A stretch of DNA of 64,000 nt from Xanthomonas hydrangeae (GCA_905142475.1 LR990730.1:3286001-3350000), one strand, 5' to 3'; shown: positions 1 to 8,689, counted from the first letter of the stretch. Numbers and translations: made by a program. Notes: generated by a model not told the origin, from the letters alone.

Positions 1-14
1 CGGCACCGATGGAC

Positions 15-239
15 TCAGACGTGATCGTCCATGTCTTCGAGCCCATGCCAGGACAAGATTTCCTCGGCTCGACGGCCAACGAACTGCGCGTCCTCGCTCG
101 TCGCTGCCTTGCTCTTGATGGTGGCAGCTATGCTGGCAAAGGCTTGCCAAAAATGACGGCGATCAGGACTTGAGGCCCGCAGGGCGGGCACCGCAGCATC
201 CAGGCGTTCGAGGTGACGGCGAAGCTCGGCTCTGTCCAT
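15..239 (-). CDS. Small hypothetical protein
   Basis: A 74-codon frame read leftward, starting at an ATG (protein begins MDRAELRRHL). The product is charged and probably helical, with no signal peptide, membrane segment or motif that I recognise. An upstream in-frame ATG at 299 would add 20 residues, but they look like read-through of noncoding sequence. The ribosome site is weak. It lies upstream of, and on the same strand as nothing else complete in this window, so its operon context is cut off by the left edge. I cannot assign a function, and it may be a chance frame. Confidence 0.35.
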   Translation of the reverse strand: MDRAELRRHLERLDAAVPALRASSPDRRHFWQAFASIAATIKSKAATSEDAQFVGRRAEEILSWHGLEDMDDHV

Positions 240-470
240 GGGCCTGAGTATCGGCAGTGCGCTCGCACCGCTTGAGACGCATCGTCGCGAGGGCAGCACA
301 GGGCTAGTTTCTTTCAGGTGCCGGCACGGCGCTGCTCAAGCATTCCATTGACAGGGAGATTTTCGAGGCCTGGCAACAGCCAAACTCGGCCGCAGCCCGA
401 CGAAACACTGCTAGCTGCGCAGCGCTTAATTTCTTCATCCGTTGAAGAACTAGAAAATCAACTGGCCGCA

Positions 471-501
471 AAGAAAAACGCCCCAGCGATTGACTGGGGC
501 G
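471..501 (-). terminator. Rho-independent terminator for the leftward gene pair
   Basis: A perfect 8-bp stem, CGCCCCAG (479-486) with CTGGGGCG (494-501) and a 7-base loop, is followed on the minus strand by a T-rich tract (complement of aagaaaaa, 471-478). It sits 26 bases past the stop of the gene at 527-1027 and closes the leftward transcription unit 1818-527. It also argues against the weak rightward frame 318-512, which would run through it. Confidence 0.8.
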
Positions 502-526
502 CTCTCGACTAAACTAAATCGTATCT

Positions 527-1027
527 TTAGCCCGGCAGGGTTTCGATTGGACCCACGTCACCGGTCGGAATTCTGCCACCACATGAGCCGTAGCAGCCGC
601 CGCCGATCAGCACCCCGCCGCCACCGCCACCCGCTCCAGCGGAGCCACCACCACTACCGCCACCGCCGCTCGAAGGCTGCTGAGCAATCTTCTCGGCCAT
701 TTCCTTTGCCTTCTTTCCGCAAGGCTTCTCAATGTAGACCATGCCGCGGCCAGTATAGTTGAGAATCTTTACCGTGTAGGAAACATATCCCTTGTAGGAG
801 TTTGTGACCCAGTTTCCCTCACCCAACAGTTTGGAGGCTGCCGAATCAAGCCTATCCATAAAAACGGCATTGGCAGGATTCTTGCTGTCGCTAAACTTTG
901 GCAGCTGCGACAAGGGCACCTGAATTGGCACCAGTGGCGGCATCGGGAGTTCCGAGCACGCAAATGCAACCCCAATAAGACCCGTCAGTGACATCGCAGC
1001 GACGCCAACTTTCTTCATAATTCCCAT
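527..1027 (-). CDS. Secreted glycine-rich protein of unknown function
   Basis: A 166-residue product with an N-terminal signal peptide (hydrophobic stretch about residues 5-23, Lys pair at 5-6), a folded-looking middle, and a C-terminal tail from about residue 120 made mostly of Gly and Ser, with two Cys near the end (CYGSC). A good ribosome site (GGAG, ten bases upstream) supports the ATG at 1027. It follows the gene at 1063-1818 by 35 bases on the same strand, and a strong terminator lies just after it, so the two form a short operon. The Gly-rich tail suggests a surface or envelope protein. I do not recognise the family. Confidence 0.6.
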   Translation of the reverse strand: MGIMKKVGVAAMSLTGLIGVAFACSELPMPPLVPIQVPLSQLPKFSDSKNPANAVFMDRLDSAASKLLGEGNWVTNSYKGYVSYTVKILNYTGRGMVYIEKPCGKKAKEMAEKIAQQPSSGGGGSGGGSAGAGGGGGGVLIGGGCYGSCGGRIPTGDVGPIETLPG

Positions 1028-1062
1028 TTACGCACCACTCCTTTAAAAAACAACCAAACAAC

Positions 1063-1818
1063 CTACTGACCGATTGGACGCTTATCCAAAACGGGCGCCC
1101 TACCGTGCTTCGACGTATAGATCCGGTCTATTTCAGCGTTGAGCCGCAATGCCTCTGATTCGCCAAGCATCTTTTGCTCTGTTGAAAGCGGCTTAGACAT
1201 CATGACATCGCGCGTGATTGCTGCACGACTGTCGCCACGCATTTCAGCAACGCGCGACACGGCATATGCCGCCACGGGATCACCACTGGAGCTGCCACCC
1301 TGGAAGGACGCCAGCATGTTCAACGCAAAAAGGTTGCCTTCCGCTCCGGCGTCTACCAAGCGCTGTTGCGCCATGGGATCAGACGGCAGAAGCCGCGCAT
1401 CCAAAATCGTCTGAGCGACCTTATCCCCAGCCTCTGAGGCCTGCTTCAACAGGGCCTCCGGGGCGCCCATGTAAGCCTCTAGCTGTTTTTCATTGGGATA
1501 GCCATGACGATCCAGCCACTTCTGCTCGGCCCTGCTTTCGGCATAGCCAGGGTCATTGTCGAAGCTCATTCCATCTCGGGTTTGCGGAACCTCAGGGAAC
1601 GGATGCCTGACGCGAGAGTCACTTCGCAGATCGGAGCCCCTGTCAACCGACCGAGATGTGACTTGGTCTTCGACTGAATCGCTCGACACAGTCGAGGTCT
1701 CATTCCGAGATATGTCATGCGTTGAGCCATCGCTCTTACGCGATTCGTGCATCCAGATGATGCCCGCTACTACAACGGCCAGTGCTGCTGCACTTAGCGT
1801 TACTGCTTTGTTGCCCAT
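1063..1818 (-). CDS. Membrane-anchored hypothetical protein
   Basis: About 251 residues with one N-terminal hydrophobic segment (residues 5-22, AALAVVVAG within it), followed by a long Ser/Asp-rich linker and an Ala-rich helical C-terminal half that resembles helical-repeat (Sel1/TPR-like) proteins in composition. That comparison is only by look. The start at 1818 has an AAGGTGAG ribosome site directly before the ATG; the longer frame to 1896 has none. The topology predicted is one membrane anchor with the bulk in the periplasm. It is the first gene of the leftward pair with 527-1027. The function is unknown. Confidence 0.6.
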   Translation of the reverse strand: MGNKAVTLSAAALAVVVAGIIWMHESRKSDGSTHDISRNETSTVSSDSVEDQVTSRSVDRGSDLRSDSRVRHPFPEVPQTRDGMSFDNDPGYAESRAEQKWLDRHGYPNEKQLEAYMGAPEALLKQASEAGDKVAQTILDARLLPSDPMAQQRLVDAGAEGNLFALNMLASFQGGSSSGDPVAAYAVSRVAEMRGDSRAAITRDVMMSKPLSTEQKMLGESEALRLNAEIDRIYTSKHGRAPVLDKRPIGQ

Positions 1819-2539
1819 CTCACCTTCTCGTAATTCCATTACAGCTGCGTATACGCAGTCCCAAGGAGGATAGCGTTGCAGATCAGCTCGCTTCACGCAA
1901 GCTTAATCTTTCAAAAAATTTAGTTTCGTATCGGAGCAAAGGCCTGTCGAAGCAGCGGACGATGAAGGTGTGAGCGCGACTCGGATCTTCTTGCTCAATC
2001 GGCGCCATGGCCCCGAATGAGACCAAGCATCGCCGTGTTGTGCCGGGTGAAGTTCTTACAGGGTGCCGACGTGACGCTGCTCAATCGTCCGCGAGGAGAG
2101 CGACCATCGGTCTCGCGTCCGGCAATGTCATATTTCGCTTAGGTTGTTTCGTAATCCATAGGTCTCAATCGCCTCGCGATGTAGGGAATTTCTGAATCGA
2201 CTCCACCGCCGCAGCCATCGATAAACTTAATTAAACTAACAATAATAGACTAACATTTAACTTATATTTATTTATAGAATCGACCGTAAAGCTCATTTAG
2301 TTAGCTTATTTACTGCAAACAGTACGCAATTGACTGCGATAAATCGACACAAATTCTCTTGAAACCCTTGTTTTAAAAGGCTTCTCGCCGAATAACGAAT
2401 TGGCGGACCCGGGAAGCACTCCATTGGGAATATCCCAACACCTAAGGACTGCGCCGCCGCCGCAAATTTTTGTATCGCCCCCGTTGACGAATTTTCGTCC
2501 TGTCATATCCCTACTTCCATCTTTCGATGGAAGTGACCC
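1819..2539. other. Gene-free stretch before integrase, with A/T-rich core
   Basis: I see no convincing gene in these 721 bases. Positions 2220-2330 are strikingly A/T-rich for this genome and contain repeated CTAAC/GTTAG words (near 2236, 2251 and 2297) just upstream of the recombinase at 2540. That is what arm-type integrase binding sites, an attachment region or the int promoter could look like. A frame at about 2018-2150 (begins MRPSIAVLCR) is weak and may be a gene remnant. Confidence 0.4.
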
Positions 2540-3940
2540 ATGACCAGCAACCCCGCCGCAACACTCAACGATTACATCGCCTCGCCGTTTGGCCTCCTGC
2601 AGTTGGAAGGCATCCACATCGGCCGGTTCCGCATCGACCGCGCCATCATCCGAGGTCGGGAAGCCGCCATCAATCTCCAAGAGTGCATCCTCGCCGCACT
2701 CGATGAAACCGGGCGGAAGAGCGGTCTGAAGAACAACACACGCTATCCTGCCCAGCTGCCCATGGGCACCCCGTCGCGCCCTTTGGCCAAGGAAATCGAA
2801 GACCACCTAGAGGACATGCGTCGCCGCCAGCTTGACCCGAAGACCGTCCAGTCCACCGAGCGCACGTTGAAGCTTCTGCTTCTTACCTGCGGCAATATCT
2901 CTGCGGCTCGAGTCGACTACCACCACATCCAAGCGCTCTGGACGCTGCTGCGCTGGGCCCCAAGAAACCTTTTGTCGGATCCGCTGCTGAAGGACCTCTC
3001 TTTTGATGAAGTGATCGCACTGGGGAAAGAGCAAGACGTGCCGCCGCTGGCGCCTGCCACCGAGGAGCGTCATCGCCGGTTCCTCGTCGCTTTCTTCAAC
3101 CACCTGGTCAACGGACAGGCCATCGTTTCTTCGCCCATGAAAGCCTTCCGGAAGATCAAGCAGGACGACACCATCGATCCAGAGAAGGCCATCCGGCTGT
3201 TCGAGGACGAAGACCTGCAGGCTATTTTCGACCCCGAGACATTCATCCCCTGGGCAAAGAAACCCCAGTATTGGTGGGCGCCGATGCTCGGCTCGTATAC
3301 CGGTGCCAGGGTCAACGAAGTCTGCCAGCTGAAGTTGACCGACATCATTGAGGAACGCGGGGTGTGGTGCATCGCTTTCCAGAAGACGTTGGACCACGAC
3401 TTGGCCGCGGACCCGAAACGCCGGCGGCGTAGCCGGCAAAGCATGAAGGGCGCGGGCTGCATGCGCATCGTCCCCATCGCCAAGCCGCTATTGGAAGCAG
3501 GATTCCTGGAATTCGTGGAAGACATGAAAGCCACCGGCCATCCCCGACTGTTCCCGCTGCTTTCCGCTGGTGTGAACCGCAGGACAGGCGAAACCAATGC
3601 GCGTTACAGCCAGCAGTTCGTGGTGGACTTTGGCCGCTACCTGAAGACCCTTGGGTTCGAGAAAGGAATCGGCTTCCATGCCTTCCGCCACACCTTGGCC
3701 ACCGAACTCGATGCAATCGACGTCCCCGAGAAGGAGATTGCCATGGTCACGGGCCACAGCACCGATCCCCGCGAACGGGTTCCAGTGCTGCGCAAGCACT
3801 ACTTACACAAGCGATCGCAGGCGACGCGCAGCAAGCAGATCAGCGCACTGGAACTGTATCAGCCCAACGTGGAGCTGCCGCGCTACCAGCGGGGGCAGTT
3901 TGCCAATTGCTTGGCTGATCCGAGCAAGTTCTACCCATAG
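2540..3940 (+). CDS. Tyrosine recombinase / phage-type integrase
   Basis: A 466-residue site-specific recombinase of the lambda-integrase family. The N-terminal part (about 1-200) carries the core-binding, SAM-like domain, and the catalytic domain spans about 230-440. Visible catalytic elements are the first Arg in YTGARVNEV, the HxxR box in FHAFRHTL, a following GH in VTGHS, and the nucleophile Tyr in KHYLHK, so the enzyme looks intact. An A/T-rich stretch with short repeats lies directly upstream and a strong hairpin lies 11 bases downstream. It is related only distantly to the second integrase at 13240-14724, which suggests a different element or a composite island. It would catalyse insertion and excision at its own attachment site, which I cannot locate. 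Confidence 0.85.
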   Translation: MTSNPAATLNDYIASPFGLLQLEGIHIGRFRIDRAIIRGREAAINLQECILAALDETGRKSGLKNNTRYPAQLPMGTPSRPLAKEIEDHLEDMRRRQLDPKTVQSTERTLKLLLLTCGNISAARVDYHHIQALWTLLRWAPRNLLSDPLLKDLSFDEVIALGKEQDVPPLAPATEERHRRFLVAFFNHLVNGQAIVSSPMKAFRKIKQDDTIDPEKAIRLFEDEDLQAIFDPETFIPWAKKPQYWWAPMLGSYTGARVNEVCQLKLTDIIEERGVWCIAFQKTLDHDLAADPKRRRRSRQSMKGAGCMRIVPIAKPLLEAGFLEFVEDMKATGHPRLFPLLSAGVNRRTGETNARYSQQFVVDFGRYLKTLGFEKGIGFHAFRHTLATELDAIDVPEKEIAMVTGHSTDPRERVPVLRKHYLHKRSQATRSKQISALELYQPNVELPRYQRGQFANCLADPSKFYP

Positions 3941-3950
3941 CCGTGCGAAG

Positions 3951-3980
3951 CGGCCGGCCGAAATATAATTCGGCCGGCCT
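3951..3980 (+). terminator. Strong hairpin after integrase
   Basis: A perfect 11-bp inverted repeat, GGCCGGCCGAA (3952-3962) and TTCGGCCGGCC (3969-3979), with the 6-base loop ATATAA. It starts 11 bases after the integrase stop. There is no T run on either side, so it may be a Rho-dependent or RNA-stability hairpin, or a structured recombination site, and not a simple intrinsic terminator. Confidence 0.5.
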
Positions 3981-4094
3981 AGGCATCAGAAAATGATCCG
4001 TGGCAGCGCCGCCCTGTGGCTCCCTCCACGCCATGCCCAAAAAATCTTAACAACGAGCTCTTCTATAATTTCTCTATGCCCCCTTCTTGTGCTT

Positions 4095-4235
4095 ATGGGG
4101 CTTAAGCCCGGGAGTATTTCCCGGCGTGCCTTTGTTATCGCGTTGACGCTGATCTGGCTTGCCGGTCGACTTGGCAATGCGTTTTGGACCTGGCTTGATG
4201 CTCATGAACACACTCCACTTGTCGCCGGCATTTAA
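4095..4235 (+). CDS. Possible small membrane protein (46 aa)
   Basis: A short frame with one hydrophobic segment (AFVIALTLIWLAG, residues 12-24) and a polar tail ending in a TAA followed by an A-rich run. No clear ribosome site precedes the ATG, and a competing frame exists on the other strand (3986-4177). It lies between the integrase and the membrane-protein gene of the defence-like operon. It could be chance in G+C-rich DNA, and I list it only as a candidate. Confidence 0.2.
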   Translation: MGLKPGSISRRAFVIALTLIWLAGRLGNAFWTWLDAHEHTPLVAGI

Positions 4236-4327
4236 AAAAGGCCGCTCGGCGTCGCCTTGAAACGGTCATGCCGAATTACGCGGGCAGGGCCAACCATCCT
4301 CATACTTAGTTATAAGCTACGGGCACA

Positions 4328-5092
4328 TCAGGGCACCCTATCGAGAGCGCTCAAGAGACGCTCGGCATACGTATAAGCAGCGCTTTCAACCCGGGAGTGG
4401 CTAAAGCTGGTGACCCATAGCAACAGCAGAATCCCTGACGCAGCCAGAGTGACCCCACCTTCAAAACCAGGGTGCAGTAAGGATCCCCAGCTGGCTCCCA
4501 ATGGGTTCAGCGCAAAAACGTTAGCCATGAAAAGTCCAATGACTAGGCCAATCACAGAGGTAGCAATGCCGAATGGTCGCAACGCGGACATGTTTCGAAA
4601 GAAGCCGTAGGATACGTTTTCCTTCAAAACCAGCGGTTCGGTCGCCCTGGTTTTATCCCGAAGGACCGCCACTGCCGCTTCATATGTATGGTCCGCTTTG
4701 CGGGGATCAAGGCGCTCTCTCGCCGCCGTGGGCACGGTCAACCCAAGCTTGTCCCTAATCACGCCGTGGTATCGCGCCTTTGTCTGCGGATTCAGACGCC
4801 CGTCCCGATGACGGAGCAGAATTGTAGAAGGCATACCTCCCCACTTCTCTACCAGTTTCGTCTCTAGCTGCTTTCCTTGAAACCTCGCGATACTGCTAAG
4901 TAGAAATGGAGCACAGAAGGTCACCATCATGGCAGCCAGAATCCTCATAGCATCAAGGTCTTCACGACACGCCACGATAACCGAGACAGTCAAGGGCATC
5001 AGCACAATGAGCGCTGGCGCAAGCCTCGCTTTCCGATCGTAGGGATCGGTCACCAAGGGAATCATTTCGGTCACCGCATTTGTATTTGACAT
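4328..5092 (-). CDS. Four-helix membrane protein, candidate effector
   Basis: A 254-residue protein with two pairs of predicted membrane helices (about 23-41, 49-69, 173-194 and 212-229). The pairs flank a soluble, basic-acidic loop of about 100 residues containing KWGGMPS and LLRHRDG. It is the last gene of the leftward operon, 40 bases after the E2-E1-JAB fusion. Multi-helix membrane proteins are frequent effectors in CBASS and other nucleotide- or conjugation-linked defence operons, where they damage the inner membrane on activation. Placing this protein in that role is inference from position and topology. I do not recognise its exact family, though a 4TM effector class is the obvious comparison. 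Confidence 0.7.
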   Translation of the reverse strand: MSNTNAVTEMIPLVTDPYDRKARLAPALIVLMPLTVSVIVACREDLDAMRILAAMMVTFCAPFLLSSIARFQGKQLETKLVEKWGGMPSTILLRHRDGRLNPQTKARYHGVIRDKLGLTVPTAARERLDPRKADHTYEAAVAVLRDKTRATEPLVLKENVSYGFFRNMSALRPFGIATSVIGLVIGLFMANVFALNPLGASWGSLLHPGFEGGVTLAASGILLLLWVTSFSHSRVESAAYTYAERLLSALDRVP

Positions 5093-5132
5093 TTAGGCTC
5101 CGGCTTACTCATTAGCACTGGATCTACAGCGA

Positions 5133-7385
5133 CTACTCGCTTAAGGGAACGACGGATTGGCCCAGCGAGATACTGACAGCATCTGCAGAAACGATCACCA
5201 TCAGAGCCGGAACACCGTCGGCTGCCAACCGGTCGGCGAGTGTGCTCAACAGCACTACGTCTGTTGGACTAGGGTTGGCGGAACATCCCTCGGGATGAGC
5301 GTGCCACTCTCCCACGTAACTTGCCATCCTTGCGGTCAGCACCTCACACCGTTCAACATATTCTTGACTCCCTTCCTTGCCTCGCACGAAGCTGACGGTG
5401 TCGGCAACGCTGTCAATCGGAGCTGCTGAAGCATCCACAATTGTCAAAGTCCGCAAAACTTGGTCGACCACTCCAACCAAGACTCCCCCCGTCTCATTCG
5501 GCAATTGCTCCATTCTCATCCGGCGGAGCTTTTCTTCAAGGCCATCGTCCCAGCGGACACGCCAATCTCCTCTCTGCACCTCCTTGGTTCTGCTTAACTG
5601 GATGCAGTCAGTGGAGAGGGCGCCTGTGGCATCGTCCAACGTCCAGACGTGGGCGCAAGCATCCGAGTTGGCGACACTCATGCGGAGACGCCGCGCAAGG
5701 TGGGCTGAGTGTAGTTTTGCTAGATCGACGGGCAATCGAATGCTGTGATCGCGACACCCGCGACCAACTCGCACCTGATCTCCTTGCCGCAAATGGTTAG
5801 CTCCCCATTCTTCGTTGATTACCGCCCTGTAATACTGCGCCTCAAGTGATGCAAGGCGGATCGTGCGTCCAGCATCCTCAAGCAGCATCACGGCACTCAA
5901 GCCGTTGTGGGTGAAGAACACAGACGCACTTCGAGGAAGCTCACGCTCGGACCAGTCACGAGGCACATCGATGGTCGTCGAGGCATCCACAAGGAGATCT
6001 GCACTCTCCAAGGCCGCCGTCACTGCTGGGTTAGACCAATCGTTAGCTTCAGCCACGATGGCACGGGGCGTAGATTCTTCTGTTCCAAAAACAAGGCCTA
6101 GTTGGGCACAAACTGATACGGCTTTGGGATGCCCCACCGCTTTGGCAGTCAAAATGTGCCTAATCAGGTTATGTGGCTCAACATAATCGGGATCGACACA
6201 CGTCCACCGCCCCCAACCTTCTCTGACCCACGTGTCGACCAGCCCGCTACCCAAGGCCCCTACTCCGGCCAATACAGCGGAGAAATTGGCTCCAGTTTCC
6301 GATATTCCTGAGAATTGAAGCGCGTCCGAGCGAAGGGGAATGGTCTTGATCTCGGCAAGCACAATCTCCGCCGCTTTCCACCGCTCATCGGGTGGTTCCG
6401 CGGCGGCTCCCAGAAGTGCATCAACGGCGAATGGAGCACCACCGGGAGTGGGCCGGAACAGACTTCCAATCTGAAGTCCCAGACTACTGATGTCCACAGT
6501 TGTAAGAAAGGCGCATGTATCGATGCGCTCCACCTGACCGTTTCGAAGTCGGGGTAACTGCAAGATCAACAGAGCTTTTCCGCTCGGACGTCCTGCCGAC
6601 GAGTTGCTACGGAACTGACGACGCACCGCCTCGCGCAAGGGTTCAAGTATGGATATCCCAAAGGAAGACAGTGCTTCATCGAGTCCACCTAAGTCTGTAG
6701 GCGGGCGCTGAATCGGGAGGTGCTCGACAGGCGATAGCTCTACCAGCAGCGGCTGGATTGGCACTCGGTTAGCAATATGCGCTGGGTCTGATGCAACAAG
6801 GCATAGGCCCAGGCGATTTCTTTCCAGTGCTGATAGGCAAATGGCCCCTAGGTCATCGGCCGACTGGGTTTGGAAAGCCGCCGGCAATATGACGGTATGG
6901 CCAGTGCCGTAGAACAGTGGCTCTAGCGGCTGATCAGCGGCATGCAAAGATCCCCTGGCAGTCTCACGTAGCCACCACAGAATTCGGCGCAAGTGACGTT
7001 GGGCAGTCCACTGACGCTCTTCATGAGCCCAGTTCTCATACAAACAAAGGGATGCCGGCTCATTGCTAGCGACCGCATTGAGATGGAGCAAGCTGGGAAA
7101 CTGGCGCCGCAATGCGCGAACCTCTGGCGGCCGTTTGCCAGATGGATCGAAACTTAGCCAGAGCCGCTCCCTTGGCTGGATGCCAACCTGATTGCCGGGG
7201 GCAACGCTGCCGTCGCCTACGTCAACGATGATCCCAAGCTGGCCTGGGCTTCCTCGTCGAAGCAGTCCAACAACCCTTACGTCCGAGTGCTGCTGGCATG
7301 CCTCCAGCAGCTCAAGAAATCGCTGGCCTTCAACCTCAGCATCGGCCATCTCCGCCGGCTGTCCCCATTCGTAGTAGTCAGCCAT
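5133..7385 (-). CDS. E2-E1-JAB trifunctional fusion (ubiquitin-like conjugation)
   Basis: A 750-residue protein with three recognisable parts. Residues about 1-160 look like a prokaryotic E2: PSLLHLN, then Cys114 in ASLCLYENW, then a helix with RRILWWLRETARG. Residues about 365-560 are an E1/ThiF adenylation domain with the nucleotide loop GVGALGSG (374-381), an acidic strand end VDPD (397-400), NLIRH with Arg409, and Cys544 in RGCRDH as the likely thioester Cys. Residues about 615-750 are a JAB/JAMM peptidase with Glu631 and the complete motif WHAHP...SPTD (His695, His697, Ser706, Asp709). All active-site residues seem intact. It would activate, conjugate and remove a protein modifier. Its ATG directly follows the stop of the MBL gene (TAAATG), so the two are coupled. 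No separate ubiquitin-like gene is visible nearby. Confidence 0.85.
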   Translation of the reverse strand: MADYYEWGQPAEMADAEVEGQRFLELLEACQQHSDVRVVGLLRRGSPGQLGIIVDVGDGSVAPGNQVGIQPRERLWLSFDPSGKRPPEVRALRRQFPSLLHLNAVASNEPASLCLYENWAHEERQWTAQRHLRRILWWLRETARGSLHAADQPLEPLFYGTGHTVILPAAFQTQSADDLGAICLSALERNRLGLCLVASDPAHIANRVPIQPLLVELSPVEHLPIQRPPTDLGGLDEALSSFGISILEPLREAVRRQFRSNSSAGRPSGKALLILQLPRLRNGQVERIDTCAFLTTVDISSLGLQIGSLFRPTPGGAPFAVDALLGAAAEPPDERWKAAEIVLAEIKTIPLRSDALQFSGISETGANFSAVLAGVGALGSGLVDTWVREGWGRWTCVDPDYVEPHNLIRHILTAKAVGHPKAVSVCAQLGLVFGTEESTPRAIVAEANDWSNPAVTAALESADLLVDASTTIDVPRDWSERELPRSASVFFTHNGLSAVMLLEDAGRTIRLASLEAQYYRAVINEEWGANHLRQGDQVRVGRGCRDHSIRLPVDLAKLHSAHLARRLRMSVANSDACAHVWTLDDATGALSTDCIQLSRTKEVQRGDWRVRWDDGLEEKLRRMRMEQLPNETGGVLVGVVDQVLRTLTIVDASAAPIDSVADTVSFVRGKEGSQEYVERCEVLTARMASYVGEWHAHPEGCSANPSPTDVVLLSTLADRLAADGVPALMVIVSADAVSISLGQSVVPLSE

Positions 7386-8564
7386 TTAAACGGAGCCAGC
7401 TCGCGGTGCGGCGGCCGCGGCAGTGGCGGCTGCAGCGGTGGCTGCTTCCACCGGACAAACCCGTGGGCCGTCGGTGGTAATCTCGATCTCAATAGGCTTG
7501 GGCGACCAGGTAAATGGTGTCTCCCCGGTGCACAGGAACTTGCCGCACTTGTCGTCGAGAATGTCTTCGTATTCCCGCTTAGCACGTGTGCAAGGCGGAT
7601 CGCCATCGTCGTCTTTTACCGGCTTGCTGCTGGCAATGATCTTAGCCCCGTAGCGCGCCTGGCCCAGCGCAGAACGCGCGTCCGCAGAAACCTCGGCGTC
7701 TTCACCGCACTCGGACCAGCTGTCGCACGACAGCACGTGCCAAGAACAGTGATGAGGAGCTTGTAGAACGTCATACGCTAGCACTTCTGGCGCATCCTTG
7801 TGCTTGTTCCACAAGCGCTCCCAGATGGCCACTTCTGCGTCACCGGCCGTTAGGAAGCGGAACTTTGCGTGGCCGGCCCAGGTCGCATTGATTTCAATGT
7901 TGAGTATGACACTGGACTGGTTCTTCGCTCGCAACAAGACTTCCTCGTCGTCGTCGCAAACCAAGCTCGGCGCCAGCAAATGAGCAGAAAAATTGGAGTT
8001 TTGAACACCATTGAGCTTGGTCACAAACTCGCCGCTGCGGACGAGGATGGCCTCTAGACCCTTGGTCTTTTCGCCCTTATCTTCACCCATGATCTGGATT
8101 TGGTCACCCGCACCGGCCCATCCAAACTCTTTGAAGTGAGCTACGCGCCTACGGGCTTCGGTTGCCCAAGCCTTCGCATCGTCGCACAGCACATGCAGCT
8201 TGGAAGCCCGGCGGAACACAATGGGCGACGACCACATTTCCCGGATGACGATCCGCTTCTCGGCGGCCGGCTTCTTGTCGTCTGGGTAGTCCTCCAACTT
8301 GCCCAAGTAGAAGTGATTGCGGAGCCCGCGACAATGATCCTCATCCGGATGGCTCAGCAAGAAGGCATCCACATACGGGCGCCCGTTTTCGTCCAGCTTG
8401 AGTCGCTGCCGGAGGTCCTTGGCGACGTCGCGCGCCGTGGAGTCGGCAGGGTCATCGGCGGCCAGGCGGATGTTGCAATCGATCAGGATGGCGCTCCCGT
8501 CGACAAGTTGAACCAACGTCATATCGCCGTTCCCAACAGGGAAGAAGGTGAGCATCGGGGTCAT
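7386..8564 (-). CDS. MBL-fold metallohydrolase (ComEC/Rec2-like)
   Basis: About 392 residues. The start MTPMLTFFPVGNGD with ILIDCNI is typical of the ComEC-type metallo-beta-lactamase fold. The metal-binding motif is SHPDEDHCRG, with later ligands suggested by TAGDAE and QAPHHCS. I chose the ATG at 8564, which is preceded by GGCAGG. The longer frame to 8624 would start inside the predicted -10 region. The C-terminus is a long Ala-rich flexible tail (about 25 residues). It is the first gene of the operon with the E2-E1-JAB fusion. MBL proteins paired with E2/E1/JAB genes have been noted in comparative genomics of prokaryotic ubiquitin-like systems (recalled, not checked). Its substrate could be a nucleic acid, a nucleotide or a modified protein. 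Confidence 0.8.
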   Translation of the reverse strand: MTPMLTFFPVGNGDMTLVQLVDGSAILIDCNIRLAADDPADSTARDVAKDLRQRLKLDENGRPYVDAFLLSHPDEDHCRGLRNHFYLGKLEDYPDDKKPAAEKRIVIREMWSSPIVFRRASKLHVLCDDAKAWATEARRRVAHFKEFGWAGAGDQIQIMGEDKGEKTKGLEAILVRSGEFVTKLNGVQNSNFSAHLLAPSLVCDDDEEVLLRAKNQSSVILNIEINATWAGHAKFRFLTAGDAEVAIWERLWNKHKDAPEVLAYDVLQAPHHCSWHVLSCDSWSECGEDAEVSADARSALGQARYGAKIIASSKPVKDDDGDPPCTRAKREYEDILDDKCGKFLCTGETPFTWSPKPIEIEITTDGPRVCPVEAATAAAATAAAAAPRAGSV

Positions 8565-8607
8565 ATGAAACCTGCCTATCCTGAGGCGGGCGTCGCATCG
8601 GCCCGCG

Positions 8608-8645
8608 GTGTAGAATAAGTACACTCATTAGATGCACCCAGTCAA
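8608..8645 (-). promoter_or_regulatory. Promoter of the MBL operon with overlapping inverted repeat
   Basis: On the minus strand a TTGACT -35 box (8640-8645) and a TACTTA -10 box (8616-8621) are 18 bases apart, giving a leader of roughly 45 bases to the ATG at 8564. The inverted repeat GTGTA (8608-8612) / TACAC (8620-8624), with a 7-base gap, straddles the -10 box, which is where a repressor such as the divergent WYL protein would be expected to bind. Confidence 0.5.
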
Positions 8646-8689
8646 TACGCGAATAGTGAATCACCCCTTTCTCATTTGATATTGCGACT

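Noticed and set aside
318..512. A small rightward frame at the left edge
   Set aside because: It runs through the leftward terminator hairpin at 479-501 and has no ribosome site.
2018..2150. A short frame (MRPSIAVLCR...) upstream of the recombinase
   Set aside because: Under 50 codons, no ribosome site and no motif; perhaps a gene remnant, but I cannot support it.
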